A stretch of DNA of 64,000 bases from Deltaproteobacteria bacterium ADurb.Bin207 (GTDB taxonomy: Bacteria > Myxococcota_A > Polyangia > Polyangiales > Polyangiaceae): assembly GCA_002070115.1 (NCBI GenBank), contig MWCO01000024.1, positions 1-64,000 on the forward strand. The letters are read 5' to 3'. Both the position numbers and the translations under genes were made by a program. The notes beneath the pieces were generated by a model. That model was not told where the DNA came from and did no database searches. It saw only the letters and a program-made list of their open reading frames with translations. Each line of letters opens with the position of its first letter. Within the stretch, counting starts at the first letter, position 1. This document shows positions 18,885 to 29,500 of this stretch, piece after piece.

Positions 18885-19838
18885 GTGGATTGGAACACCA
18901 TCCTGATAAGCACGGGCACGCTGGGAGGCATCGGCGCGGCCGCGGCGGCTTTGCTCGCGGGAGCCTCCCGAGTCCTGCGTGTAGAAGAAGATCCGCGCAT
19001 CGAACAAGTCACCGAAGCCTTGCCTGGCGCCAATTGCGGCGGCTGCGGGTTCCCTGGCTGCGCAGGATTCGCCGAAGCCGTCGTCGCCGGAAAAGCCGAC
19101 CCCACCCTCTGCGCTCCCGGTGGGGCCGCTATCGCCCAAACCATTGGCGATATCCTCGGAATCACCGTCGAAGCCAAACAACGACAGGTCGCAAGATTAC
19201 GCTGCCAGGGCAGCAAGGACCGCGCCGTGGTGCGCGTGACCTACGATGGCATGACAAGTTGCAAAGCCGTCTCCCTTCTCGTTCCCCTGGGCACCAAAAA
19301 ATGCGCCCAGGCCTGCGAGGGGCTGGGCGATTGTGTGGCCGTCTGCGTTTTCGATGCCATTCGAATGGGCGACGATGGGCTGCCCGTCGTCGATGAACAG
19401 GCTTGCACGGGCTGCGGCAAATGCGTGACCGAATGCCCTAAATCCGTATTGATTCTACACCCTTACGACGAAAAACTATCTGTCGGCTGTGGCAACCAGG
19501 TCGCGCCGAAGCTGGTTCGAAAAGTCTGTGAAGTTGGCTGCTTGCACTGCCGGGTTTGCGTGCGAACCTGCCCCTACGATGCCTTGCAATGGGAAGGCAA
19601 TCTGCCGAAGCGCATCGACGGCAAATGCAAAATGTGCGGCTTGTGCGTGGAGGCTTGCAAAACCCAGGTATTGCATTTCGCCTCTGGATTCGAAGTCGAC
19701 CCGCAAGCCAAAGAGCAAGCCAAGCGCCTTCTGGCCGAGCGTAAAGCCGCCGAAGCCGCCAAAAAAGCCGCCCAACGAACCAAACCCAAAGAAACGAAAG
19801 ACCCCGCCTCTGCCCCCGTCGGAGGAGAGCCGTCGTGA
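18885..19838 (+). CDS. rnfB: Rnf complex ferredoxin-type subunit RnfB, extended form
   Basis: The 317-residue subunit starts with one membrane anchor (residues 4-24). Next is the RnfB-specific cluster motif GANCGGCGFPGCAGFAEAVV, then four further ferredoxin-like cysteine groups (CAQACEGLGDC, CTGCGKCVTECP, CLHCRVCVRTCP, CKMCGLCVEAC). Proteobacterial RnfB usually has two such C-terminal clusters; the expanded set resembles clostridial and acetogen RnfB. It is the entry or exit point for ferredoxin electrons. A Lys/Ala-rich tail follows. GTG 18885 is chosen because AGGAGAG lies at 18871-18877 and the protein then begins at the membrane anchor. Confidence 0.94.
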   Translation: MDWNTILISTGTLGGIGAAAAALLAGASRVLRVEEDPRIEQVTEALPGANCGGCGFPGCAGFAEAVVAGKADPTLCAPGGAAIAQTIGDILGITVEAKQRQVARLRCQGSKDRAVVRVTYDGMTSCKAVSLLVPLGTKKCAQACEGLGDCVAVCVFDAIRMGDDGLPVVDEQACTGCGKCVTECPKSVLILHPYDEKLSVGCGNQVAPKLVRKVCEVGCLHCRVCVRTCPYDALQWEGNLPKRIDGKCKMCGLCVEACKTQVLHFASGFEVDPQAKEQAKRLLAERKAAEAAKKAAQRTKPKETKDPASAPVGGEPS

Positions 19839-20323
19839 ACGAGCAGGGAAAAGTGGTCGAACAACGCCCGGACGGCACGGTCGTTATCGAAGTGCGCCGT
19901 GGGGCCGCTTGCGAAGGGTGTCGAGCCCAAAACGCTTGCGGTATGGGGACGCACGCCAGCTCCATCAAGGTGGTGGCTCGAAATGCCCTGGGCGCAACCG
20001 TGGGCCAAACCGTCACCCTCGAACTGGATGATTCGGCTTTTCTTGCCGCTTGCGCCTGGGTTTACGGCGTGCCCGTCATCGGATTGCTCGTGGGCGCCGC
20101 GGCTGGATTTCTCGTTGCCCAGGCGATGGGGTACGGCTCCCACGCCGACGCTTTCGGCGCTGCGGGCTCGCTGATCGGCCTCGGGCTTTGCGCCGCGGCG
20201 GTTTGGCTCCGGGACCGAGCCGCGAGGGACGCCCACGGCGTGCCCACAGGAAGATTTCAGGTGCGAATCCGCGCCTTTGCGGAGGAAACGCCCCCCGCCC
20301 CTTCTTCGATGAGGTTGTCATGA
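19835..20323 (+). CDS. RseC/MucC-family membrane protein
   Basis: The 162-residue protein of the RseC/MucC (SoxR-reducing system) family has an N-terminal beta domain with a four-Cys motif (CEGCRAQNACG, plus flanking cysteines) and two membrane helices (about residues 73-92 and 105-124). RseC is encoded with Rnf genes in several bacteria and is implicated in SoxR reduction in E. coli. Here it lies between rnfB and apbE with GTGA and ATGA overlaps, so it is part of the operon. The RBS GGAGGAG at 19821 supports GTG 19835. A role in assembling or modulating the Rnf complex is inference from context. Confidence 0.88.
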   Translation: MNEQGKVVEQRPDGTVVIEVRRGAACEGCRAQNACGMGTHASSIKVVARNALGATVGQTVTLELDDSAFLAACAWVYGVPVIGLLVGAAAGFLVAQAMGYGSHADAFGAAGSLIGLGLCAAAVWLRDRAARDAHGVPTGRFQVRIRAFAEETPPAPSSMRLS

Positions 20324-21372
20324 AAACAGACTCAAACGAGCATTTCTTGTCTCGTCGCGCATGGCTCTTTGGCGCCGGAGCGCTTGTCGTGGGCGCCACC
20401 ATGGCCTCTCGTAGCACCTGGCTCCGATGGCTTCCTACCGATCCTTCCCTTCAAACCGCGCGTTTTGCCGCCATGGGCACCTTTGTCGACCTCACCCTTG
20501 CCGGCGCCCTTGGCTCCGTCGTGCAAAATGCCGTCGCAACCATCGCCGAACTCGAGCGGCGAATGACCGTCTTTTCTCCCGATAGCGAGCTGTCAATCAT
20601 CAATAAAAACGCCGCTTTAGACCACCAGCGGGTGTCGGAAGATCTGACCTTCGTGCTCGACCAATGCAACATCTACCACCGGATCACCGATGGCGCTTTC
20701 GACCCCACGGTCGGGCCGCTGATGCGCACCTGGGGATTCCGCGGGGGGCGTCCGACGCGATGGCCCAATTCGCTGGAAATCCGTTCGGTTCTCGAAAAAA
20801 CGGGCATGGCGAAGGTCGATGGTTCCGACGGAAACGTTGCTTTCCGTGCCGAGGGGATGAGCCTGGATTTAGGAGGGATTGGCAAAGGTTATGCCGCGGA
20901 CCGTGCCGCTGAAACGTTCCAACGGGCCAATATGGTCGGCCTCGTCAATATGGGCGGGGATATTCGCAGTGTGGGTTCGCAGCCCGACGGTACGCCCTGG
21001 CAGGTGGGCGTGCGCCATCCTTATCATCCGGAGCGATTGCTGGCACGTCTGGAGTTGTCGGGCGATCGAGCGGTGGCCACCAGCGGGACTTCGGAGCAAA
21101 CGTTCGAATTGGAGGGGCGTTCGATAGCGCATATTCTCGATCCGCGCACGGGTCGGCCCGTGAGCGAGGTCGTGAGTGCGACGGTAGTGGCTGATAGTGC
21201 GATGAAAGCAGATGCGTTTGCGACGGCCGCTTGTGTGCTGGGGGCATCGGAGGCAATCCGTCTGTTCGAATCCCTTGGCGGGGTGGAGGCGTTGTTGGTG
21301 ACGCGGCACGCGGTCGGATCTCGTGTGATGGCTACGCAAGGGTTGAAGGTGCAGATGGTCGCTTCGGTGTGA
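20320..21372 (+). CDS. apbE: FAD:protein FMN transferase (ApbE)
   Basis: The 350-residue enzyme cleaves FAD and links FMN to threonine in RnfD and RnfG. Motifs include AMGTFVDL at the start of the domain, MSLDLGGIGKGYAADRA (flavin and metal site), VNMGGDI, and HILDPRTGRPV near the C-terminus. The N-terminus LSRRAWLFGAGALVVGA resembles a Tat signal (SRRxxL), which would deliver the enzyme to the periplasm where its targets are exposed. ATG 20320 overlaps the RseC-like gene by 4 bases with GAGG upstream. Position at the end of the rnf operon fits its job. Confidence 0.95.
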   Translation: MKTDSNEHFLSRRAWLFGAGALVVGATMASRSTWLRWLPTDPSLQTARFAAMGTFVDLTLAGALGSVVQNAVATIAELERRMTVFSPDSELSIINKNAALDHQRVSEDLTFVLDQCNIYHRITDGAFDPTVGPLMRTWGFRGGRPTRWPNSLEIRSVLEKTGMAKVDGSDGNVAFRAEGMSLDLGGIGKGYAADRAAETFQRANMVGLVNMGGDIRSVGSQPDGTPWQVGVRHPYHPERLLARLELSGDRAVATSGTSEQTFELEGRSIAHILDPRTGRPVSEVVSATVVADSAMKADAFATAACVLGASEAIRLFESLGGVEALLVTRHAVGSRVMATQGLKVQMVASV

Positions 21373-21440
21373 GCGAACGTTTCTCTCTTTCGGAGGCGGG
21401 GCATCTCCGCTATCTGCAGGGAAGAACCCTGGAGGTTGTC

Positions 21441-24137
21441 ATGCGCCACCGATTCGCTCTCACCAGTTCCGTGATTGCCGCGTTGTTCAGCGTCAATGCC
21501 GTCCAAGCCGCGGATTCCCTGACCCCAGAGGCGCAGCAACGGGGGAGGGAGTCCGTCCCATATCTTAGAAATAATAATAAAATCGCAGTGTTCGGTGCGC
21601 CGTCCCAGGCGGAGCTGCGTCGAGCGTTCGACAACGCCACCCTCCGCATCCGGTCCATTTCCGCTCACAATGAAGCGCTCGTGGTGACGCTCGAGCCTGT
21701 GATACGGCAACGTATCGATCCGCCAGAGCTTCGGGCAGCGGAGGCGTACCTTCAAAATCTGCCGGGGGTAAAAGGCATAGGGCCTGTCTATTTCGAAGGG
21801 GATGGGTTGCAAGTGTCGACGGGCCGGGTGTGGGTATACCTGCCCAAAGGAACCGGAGCCGCCAAAGCCCAGGGAATTCTTTCGGGAATCGGGCTTCATC
21901 TCGTGGATTACGAAGATGCTTTCGACGGTATTGCGGTGGGTGTTCCCATGCTCTCGTTTTCGATGGATGCGTTGATACGGGATCTGTTGGCCGCGGGGTA
22001 CCACGCGGTCCCGGAACTGATGAAAAAGTCTTTTCCGCGTCTTATCCCTTCGGATCCGTACTTCGCAAAGCAATGGTCCCTGAGAAATACGGGGGATAAC
22101 GTGACGCGGGCGGGCTCCCAGGCGCCCCTCGAAGGGGTTGCTTTCGCCGATGCGCGTGTGTCGGAAGCGTGGGAATGGACCACGGGGGTTTCGACGACGC
22201 TCGTGGGGGTGCTCGATTCGGGGACGGATTGCACCCATCCGGAGTTGGCGGGCAAGTGTGAGCAGCCCTATAACGCCATTACGAACAAGCCTTCGGCCGA
22301 GCCGCCCCCCTTGTCTCAAGACATGATGGCGGGGCATGGTACGTCGGTGGCGGGAATCATTGCGGCGCCCATCGATGGCAAAGGGATGGTGGGAGTTTGC
22401 CCTTCGTGCCGGATCGTTCCCGTGCGGCTCATCGACAGCGGTATTTTTCTCACGGATATGATGATTCTGCGGGGGTTCAAGCATGCGGTGGACGCGGGAG
22501 CTTCGGTGATCAACAACTCTTGGGGGCCCTCGGTATCCGGAACGTATCTCATTCCGGTTTCGCAAGGGGAGTTGCAGGGCATCAAGTATGCGGGGCAGGG
22601 CAGGGGGGGACGAGGCGTGCTGGTCGTTTATGCGGCGGGCAATGAAAACGCCGATACGAAATACCTGGGGCATCTTCGAACGGGCGAGCCCAATGTCATG
22701 GGCATTGCAGCCTCGAATCATCGGGACCGGCGTTCCTCCTATTCGAATTTCGGCGAGTTTTTGGATATTTCCGCGCCGACCAACGACGAGGCTATCACCC
22801 CTTCCATCATCTCGCTGGACATTGTTGGCGCGGGCGACCTAGCGAAAGACTATACCTCGGCGTTTGGAGGCACGTCCGCGGCGGCTCCGGTGGTCAGTGG
22901 TATTGCGGCCTTGATGTTTTCCCTCGATCCGGAGGTTACGGCGGCCCGGGTCAGGGAGATTCTCAACGAAACAGCCGATAAGGTCGATGCGGACAGGGGC
23001 TTTTGGGATGCCCAGGGCTTCAGTGTGCTCTACGGCCACGGGCGGGTAAACGCTCTTCGGGCGATACTATCCCTAAAAGGACAACACGATCCGGCGTGCG
23101 ATGCTCCGCAGGCTGCCGATGATTGCCAGGTGCATCTCGATGAAAACTGCGATGGCTTCGTGGACGAAGGATGTTCCGAATCATCGAACGTGGGGTTGCT
23201 CTGTGCGGAGGCTTCCGAATGTGGGCCTGAAAACCATTGGTTATGCCCCTCCGCCGGCAAAGTGCGCGGCGCATGTACCTATTCCTGTGTCGATATGCCT
23301 TGTCCCGATGGGTCGATGTGCCTCGTGGGACGATGTGCGCCGTATTGCAACAAGGACAATCCCTGTCCGCAATCGGATACCGTATGCACCGATGAAGGTC
23401 TTGGGGTTTGCTTACGTAAGTGTGAATCGTCGACCGATTGTCCCGCGGACGAAATATGCGATCCGGTGAAAGGATATTGCAAGCTCGATACGGATGGTCT
23501 TCCCGGTTCGCCTTGCACCTCGGACGAGTGCAAAGGGGCGCAGGGGTTGTGCCTTTCCGAGGGGATGGGCTTTCCGGATGGGTATTGCACGCACGCCTGC
23601 AGCGTGAATGCCCATTGTGAAAACAAGGGCAAGTGCATTGCCACGATGAATGGGTCGTTTTGTTACAAAGCCTGCTCGTTCGACGGGGATTGTCGTCAGC
23701 ATTATGTCTGTGAGCAGGCGGGGCCGCGCGCGGGCACATGCTACAAAAAATGCGATAAAGACTCGCAATGCCGCGGCACCGAGCCGGGCTGGGAGCATAT
23801 CGTCTGTGAACTCTCCACCGGACGATGCGTCGATACGGAAGAGCCGGATGCTGGAACGGATGCGGCCGAGGATGCGGCGACCGAGCCGGATGGAGCGTCG
23901 GATGCACAGGATGAGCCCGATTTTCCCGTGGAAGCGGGCGTTGCCGACGCCGCTACGGATGCGACCGGACAGCCAGAAGCCGGGGCGCATCCTCAGGACG
24001 GCGAGCAGGATGACGACGGTTGTTCTTGCCGCATGGTGGGAACGCCGACGAAGCCTTGGGGGAGCCTTGGGGTAATGATGATGGCGTGGCTTTGGTCCCG
24101 GCGGCGAAGGCGAATGCCCGTGACTGGACGGGTATGA
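21441..24137 (+). CDS. Secreted subtilisin-like serine protease with MYXO-CTERM-like tail
   Basis: The 898-residue S8 family protease has a signal peptide ending near VQAADS and a propeptide-like region up to about residue 200. The catalytic triad is visible: Asp259 (VLDSGTDCTHPE), His299 (GHGTSVAGI) and Ser479 (GGTSAAAPVVSG), with NNSWG supplying the oxyanion Asn. Downstream are one partial MopRP motif (DENCDGFVDEGC) and a long series of Cys-rich repeats (about 580-800), then an acidic Asp/Glu/Ala linker. The end, DDGCSCRMVGTPTKPWGSLG plus a hydrophobic helix and RRRRR, matches the MYXO-CTERM sorting tail. GGAGG at 21431 supports the start. It overlaps the next gene by 4 bases. Confidence 0.93.
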   Translation: MRHRFALTSSVIAALFSVNAVQAADSLTPEAQQRGRESVPYLRNNNKIAVFGAPSQAELRRAFDNATLRIRSISAHNEALVVTLEPVIRQRIDPPELRAAEAYLQNLPGVKGIGPVYFEGDGLQVSTGRVWVYLPKGTGAAKAQGILSGIGLHLVDYEDAFDGIAVGVPMLSFSMDALIRDLLAAGYHAVPELMKKSFPRLIPSDPYFAKQWSLRNTGDNVTRAGSQAPLEGVAFADARVSEAWEWTTGVSTTLVGVLDSGTDCTHPELAGKCEQPYNAITNKPSAEPPPLSQDMMAGHGTSVAGIIAAPIDGKGMVGVCPSCRIVPVRLIDSGIFLTDMMILRGFKHAVDAGASVINNSWGPSVSGTYLIPVSQGELQGIKYAGQGRGGRGVLVVYAAGNENADTKYLGHLRTGEPNVMGIAASNHRDRRSSYSNFGEFLDISAPTNDEAITPSIISLDIVGAGDLAKDYTSAFGGTSAAAPVVSGIAALMFSLDPEVTAARVREILNETADKVDADRGFWDAQGFSVLYGHGRVNALRAILSLKGQHDPACDAPQAADDCQVHLDENCDGFVDEGCSESSNVGLLCAEASECGPENHWLCPSAGKVRGACTYSCVDMPCPDGSMCLVGRCAPYCNKDNPCPQSDTVCTDEGLGVCLRKCESSTDCPADEICDPVKGYCKLDTDGLPGSPCTSDECKGAQGLCLSEGMGFPDGYCTHACSVNAHCENKGKCIATMNGSFCYKACSFDGDCRQHYVCEQAGPRAGTCYKKCDKDSQCRGTEPGWEHIVCELSTGRCVDTEEPDAGTDAAEDAATEPDGASDAQDEPDFPVEAGVADAATDATGQPEAGAHPQDGEQDDDGCSCRMVGTPTKPWGSLGVMMMAWLWSRRRRRMPVTGRV

Positions 24138-25036
24138 GGCTGCACGAAGATTTTCGAATCGGCTGGGCGTGCTTGATGGTGACAGCCGGTTGTGCGGTCG
24201 AACCGGTGGCAGCGCCTCGTCGGACGACACCGGAGGCATTTCAGGTGTCAACGCTGGCAGATGCGGGTCATGGGCAGGAGGGGGGGGAGGGGGGATTGGA
24301 GGCTGCCTATGAAACGGCTGGAGAAGAACTAATAGATGCAGCGGATACGGCAGACACAACGGATGCGGGGGAGCAAAAGGCAGCCGTACCGGAACCATAC
24401 CAAGAGCCGTTGGCGCCGATGGATCGTCGGGACGCGCCGGCCAGGGCGACGGCACGTCTTTCGCCGCGGGAGTGTCGGCAGCGGGTCAGGCTGAATAAAT
24501 TACCAGTAAAAACAATAGGTTATGCCAGAGGGGTCGCGCTGCCGATGCGTCTCGAAGGGCCTTTGCACGGTGTGAGTTTTCGCGGTCCCGATGAAAAAAG
24601 CAAGCATAGCATCATGGATTGTCGGCTGATTGTCGCGCTCGAGGGGATGGCCGAGGTGCTGTCGAAGCATGGTGTGACGGAGGTGCATTTCGGCAACACC
24701 TATCGTCCGGGTGCGAGATTTCGTGGGAAAAATGGCTGGCGTTCGAGTCAGCACGCCCATGCTCTCGCGATTGACATCGACCGATTGACGTTGCGTGATG
24801 GGACGGTGTTATGGGTAGAGCATGATTATGGCGGCACGTTGGGGGAGCCGTCATGTGGGCCGGAAGCGTCGATGGCGGAGCCGACGCCGAGGTCGGTATT
24901 ATTTAGGAATATCGTCTGCGATGTGGCTCGAAAAGGCGTATTTCACCATATCCTGACACCGAACTACGATGGGGCTCACCGCACGCATCTTCATTGTGAT
25001 ATCGAGCGTGATGGGGTGTGGGTGACGATTCGGTGA
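24134..25036 (+). CDS. Extensin-like (M15-related) secreted lipoprotein
   Basis: The 300-residue protein carries a leader ending in VTAGC (Cys about 20), so it is probably a lipoprotein. An acidic low-complexity stretch (about 45-100) precedes an extensin-like C-terminal domain from residue 115. The metal-ligand pattern of this M15/VanY-related group is present as HAHALAIDID and HRTHLHCDI. Relatives act on or bind peptidoglycan peptides, so a cell-wall role is plausible. It overlaps the protease gene by 4 bases, implying co-translation of two exported proteins. Substrate is not predictable from sequence. Confidence 0.78.
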   Translation: MRLHEDFRIGWACLMVTAGCAVEPVAAPRRTTPEAFQVSTLADAGHGQEGGEGGLEAAYETAGEELIDAADTADTTDAGEQKAAVPEPYQEPLAPMDRRDAPARATARLSPRECRQRVRLNKLPVKTIGYARGVALPMRLEGPLHGVSFRGPDEKSKHSIMDCRLIVALEGMAEVLSKHGVTEVHFGNTYRPGARFRGKNGWRSSQHAHALAIDIDRLTLRDGTVLWVEHDYGGTLGEPSCGPEASMAEPTPRSVLFRNIVCDVARKGVFHHILTPNYDGAHRTHLHCDIERDGVWVTIR

Positions 25037-25333
25037 ATGGTTCATCGAGTCATGAGGTTGGGTGCGGGTTCATCCGTTTTCTGTGTGGGGAAGCTCCGGG
25101 GTGGTGTGTGTTTGTGGGGTGGATTGATTTCGCACGCGTTTGGCAGGCGAATCGAGAAGTTGGGGTGCATGGACGAGCTATCTGTCCTGTCGATGCTTTC
25201 CCAGGATAGTCATAATACGCTCTGGCGTGTCGTGCTCCGCGGTGGTAGGGCTTCGACACCTTCGTTTTCATGGCCTTGGCAAGTTCCTTTTCCAAGAGTG
25301 TGGCTTTAGGGTCAGCTCCAAGGAATTGATGTG

Positions 25334-26488
25334 ATGAAATCTCCAACATGGCTTTCTATTCGGCTTGTTTTTCCCTGGATGGCTCTCGCGATCGTTGTCA
25401 TGGCTCTGGGTTGCAAGAAAGCATCCGCCGTCAACGAAGGAGAAAAGCCCAAGCCAGTACGTGTCGAGAAGCTTGGACGCGCCGATATCGTGGATGCCAT
25501 CAGTTATCCAGCCACGTTGCGAGCGCATAACGAGGTGAGAATTATTTCCACGATTCCGGATATCATTTTGGATTTTCCCCTCGAGGATGGCGACGAAGTC
25601 AAGCGTGGACAGCGTATCGCATTAATTCGTCGAGACGGTATGGACAAAGGGCTGGCCAACATGGCGGCACAAATTGACGGTGTCGACGCACAGCTTGCGA
25701 ATATCGAATCCGAACTGGACCGAACCCGAGGCCTGTTGGATGCGGGAGCCGTCGCCACCTCCGCCTTCGACCGTCTTGAAACCCAGTACAAAACCCTAAA
25801 AGCGCAGCGACGTTCCCTCGATGCGGCCCGCGGCCAGCTCGCGGTCACTGCGGGCAATGCCTATATCACCTCTCCCATCGATGGAGTCGTGGCGGGCAAG
25901 ATGCTCGAGCGGGGTGATATGGCGGCGCCGCAGATTCCCTTATGCCGCGTGCTTGGCGTGGACCGGCTGAAAGTCGATATCCGTCTTGTGGAAACGGATG
26001 TTCCCAAAGTCCGTGTGGGTCAGGACGTGGTGTTGACGATGGATGCCTATCCTGGCCGTGAATTTCCCGGCAAAGCAACCCGCGTGCTGCCGTATCTCGA
26101 TCCTGCCACGCGCACCAACGGGGTCGAAATTACCTTGGATAACGCATTGGATCCGAAAACCGGACAGAGGCCATTGAAACCAGGCATGTTCGGGAGAGCC
26201 GAGATTGTCGTGGCGGAGCGAAAGGCCGTGCTGGTCGTCCCCGAACCGGCCTTGCTGCTCGACAATGAGCTTCTCAGCCAACAGCAACCCGGGCAGATTG
26301 TGAGAAAGGCAATGGTTGTCGATGGGGAAGGCATAGCGCGCCAGCGGGTCGTTCATTGTGGAGCGAGAAAAGGCTCACTTTACCAGGTGCTCGACGGCCT
26401 CGCCGAAGGAGACCGAATCATCGTGCGGGGACAACACGGTCTTCGCGATGGCCAACGTGTCGAAATTGTCGACGCGAAATCCGAATAG
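25334..26488 (+). CDS. RND efflux periplasmic adaptor lipoprotein
   Basis: The 384-residue membrane fusion protein has a lipobox at MALGC, then a biotinyl-lipoyl-like domain, an alpha-hairpin coiled coil (about residues 100-175, ANMAAQIDGVDAQLANIESE) and beta-barrel domains including ITSPIDGVVAGKMLERGD. It links an inner-membrane RND permease to an outer-membrane channel. ATG 25334 is preferred over the adjacent GTG 25331, with AAGGAA upstream. The RND permease gene follows after 19 bases. No TolC-like gene lies in this window, so the pump probably uses a channel encoded elsewhere. Confidence 0.92.
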   Translation: MKSPTWLSIRLVFPWMALAIVVMALGCKKASAVNEGEKPKPVRVEKLGRADIVDAISYPATLRAHNEVRIISTIPDIILDFPLEDGDEVKRGQRIALIRRDGMDKGLANMAAQIDGVDAQLANIESELDRTRGLLDAGAVATSAFDRLETQYKTLKAQRRSLDAARGQLAVTAGNAYITSPIDGVVAGKMLERGDMAAPQIPLCRVLGVDRLKVDIRLVETDVPKVRVGQDVVLTMDAYPGREFPGKATRVLPYLDPATRTNGVEITLDNALDPKTGQRPLKPGMFGRAEIVVAERKAVLVVPEPALLLDNELLSQQQPGQIVRKAMVVDGEGIARQRVVHCGARKGSLYQVLDGLAEGDRIIVRGQHGLRDGQRVEIVDAKSE

Positions 26489-26507
26489 GCGTGAGCGAGG
26501 CATACCG

Positions 26508-29500
26508 ATGAACCTATCCGACCTTGCCGTTCGCCGTGGTGTCACGTTCACGATGGTTTTCCTCGTCATCGTGGGCTTTGGCCTGTTTTCTCTTTCTCGT
26601 CTCCAACTCGACCTTTATCCCGACATCACGCTGCCTTCCGTGGTGGTCATCACCAACTACACGGGAGCAAGCCCAGAAGACATCGAAACGCTCGTCACAC
26701 GACCCATCGAAGGCGCCGTGGCCGCGGTCAAAGACGTCGAGGAGATCCGTTCCACTTCCAAACAGGGGGTATCCCTGGTCGAGGTCAAGTTCGACTGGGG
26801 AAAGGATATGGATCAGGCGGAAACGGATGTGCGTCGAAAGCTTGAAATGATTGAGGCCTTGCTTCCGCAAGACGCCGATGACTCGATTGTTTTTGCGTTC
26901 GATCCATCGCTTCAGCCGGTGGTGATGTTGATGGTCACGGGCCCGTATCCGTTGGATGAGTTACGACGGATCGCGGAAAACGACTTGGAACCGAGGATTG
27001 CGCGCTTGCCAGGCATTGCTTCTGCCGAGGTGGCTGGAGGGCTCGAGCGAGAAGTGCATGTGGAACTCGATCCCACGAAAATCGCGGCTTTCGGTTTGGA
27101 CGTCAACAACGTCATCGGCGCGGTTTACCGGGAAAATTCGCAGATTCCTGGTGGCGCGCTGGAACAGGGAACCCTCGATTTTACCATCCAAACCGAGGGA
27201 AAATACAGCAACGTCGAACAGATCGGGGAAGTCGTGGTCGGAATGAAGCCGACGGACACGGGGCCCGTGCCGATCCGGCTCAAAGAAGTCGCTCGGGTGG
27301 TGGACACGTTTTATGAAAGCCAGCGAGTGTTGGAGGTGGATGGGGAACCTACGGTGTGGCTGCTCGTTCGAAAGCAGTCTGGCGCCAATACGGTTCGCGC
27401 CGCCGAGGGAGTCATCGAGGCGTTGCCCAATCTCAGCCGCTCGGTAGCCGCCGAGCTGAACTTCAAGGTCATCTTCAACCAGGCGGATTTCATCAATGAA
27501 TCGCTCGGGAACCTATCCTCCACGGGACTGTTGGGCGTGGGAATCACCTTTCTCGTCCTGCTCGTCTTCCTGCGCAACATGCGAAGCTCTTTGATTGTCG
27601 CTTCCGCCATTCCCTTATCCGTGGTGGCTACCTTTTCCATCATGGATCGAGCCAATATGACGCTCAACACGCTATCGATGGCCGGATTGGCGCTGGCCAT
27701 CGGTATGCTCGTCGACAACGCCATCGTGGTGCTCGAAAATATTTTCCGTCTCCGACAGGAGGGGATGAACGCCTGGGATGCTGCCATTCACGGTGCCAAA
27801 GGGGTGAGTTTGGCGGTGACCGCCTCCACCTTGACCACGGTGGCGGTATTCGTTCCGGTGCTTTTCGTTCCGGGAATCGCGGGGGTGTTGTTCCAAGACA
27901 TGAGCATCACCATCTGTTTTTCGTTGATGGTTTCCCTGGTCGTTGCCTTGACGTTCATTCCGCTTGCGAGTTCGAGACTTTTGGGTACGGAGCGGGCCAC
28001 TCGTTTGCTGGAAAAAGCTGCTAAAAATGATCCGTTGCGGCGTGTCCAACACCATTACGGTCGCGCCTTGGATTGGGTGCTGGCGCATCGATGGGTTACG
28101 TTGGTGGGTTTGGTGGGCGCGTTGGCAATCACCGCATTGTTGGCCGCGGCCATGCCGACGGAGTTCGTTCCCAAGGATGACCAATCGTTGCTCTTTGTCA
28201 CCATCGAAACACCGATTGGCAACAACCTTCAGCAGACCTACAAGATGGTCAAAGAAGCGGAAGAACACGTCAAAAAAATCATTCCCGAGGATGCCAGAAA
28301 GCTCGTGGCTCTCGATGTGGGTGTAGGAAAAGGCTTCGTTTCGATTTTCTCCAAAGGCGTTCATGCCGGCCTATTGCGTGTTCCGCTCGTGAAACCGGAC
28401 CAACGGACGAAGTCGCAAGCGCAGTACGAAGCCGAGGTACGTGAGGATTTGCGAGGGATTCCAGGCATCAAACCCACGGTTTCCATGCCGTTCAACCTGA
28501 TGGGCGATGGCGATATCGCGGTGGAGATTCGGGGGCATGACCTCGATATGTCGAGAAATCTAGGACTCGACCTCGTGGAGAAACTCAAAACCATGCCCGA
28601 TCTCGCGGAAGTCGTCTTCTCCATGGACGACCAGAAACCCGAGGTGCGTGTGCGATTCGACCGGCTCAAAATGGCCGAGCTAGGCATCTCCGCCGCCGCT
28701 GTCGGTAACGTCATTTCCACCTACTTCATGGGTCGTACCGCAGGCCGCTACGCCGAAGGGGGTGATGAATACGATATCGTCGTTCGTTACGCCAAAGCGC
28801 ATCGTCGTGATGTCGATGAATTACGGAAAATGCCGATCGCCACGCCGAGCGGCCAGGTCGTCCCCCTGGACAATATCGCCAGCGTCGACATCGGTCTCGG
28901 CCCCGTCGATATTACCCGTCTCGATCAAGAGCGCATCACCACGTTGAAAATCTATCTGCACGACGATTGGGTGGATTCGAAGGGGAAAAATCAAAAAAAG
29001 GACCTGGGTGGAACAATCGGCCGTGTGGACGAATACCTCAAAAATTATCCTTGGCCGCCTGGTTTTAGCTACGAGATAGGCGGTTCGGCGGAAGACTTCC
29101 TCACTTCGTTTCGGTATCTGGGCTGGGCGCTGCTCGTCTCCGTGTTGCTCGTGTACATCGTCATGGCGAGCCAATTCGAGTCTTTCCGCCAACCCTTCAT
29201 CATCATTTTTGCCGTTCCTCTCGCCGCCATCGGCGTGGTGTTGATGTTCACCGTTACCCGCAGCGTCATGAATATCTCCTCGTTGGTGGGAGTCATCATG
29301 CTGGCGGGCATCGTGGTCAACAATGGCATCGTGATGATCGATGCGGCCAATCAACTTCGCGACGAAGGCAAGGGAAGGCTGGAAGCCATTGCGATAGCAT
29401 CGCGAATTCGGTTGCGTCCCATCATTCTCACGAGTGCAACGACGGTGTTGGCGATGCTTCCGCTTGCGCTGGGGATTGGGGAAGGGGCTGCGGCCTGGTC

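Noticed and set aside
21024-22721. 565-codon minus-strand frame opposite apbE and the subtilase
   Set aside because: The plus-strand products have complete catalytic motifs; the antisense translation is Arg/His/Pro-rich with no family features.
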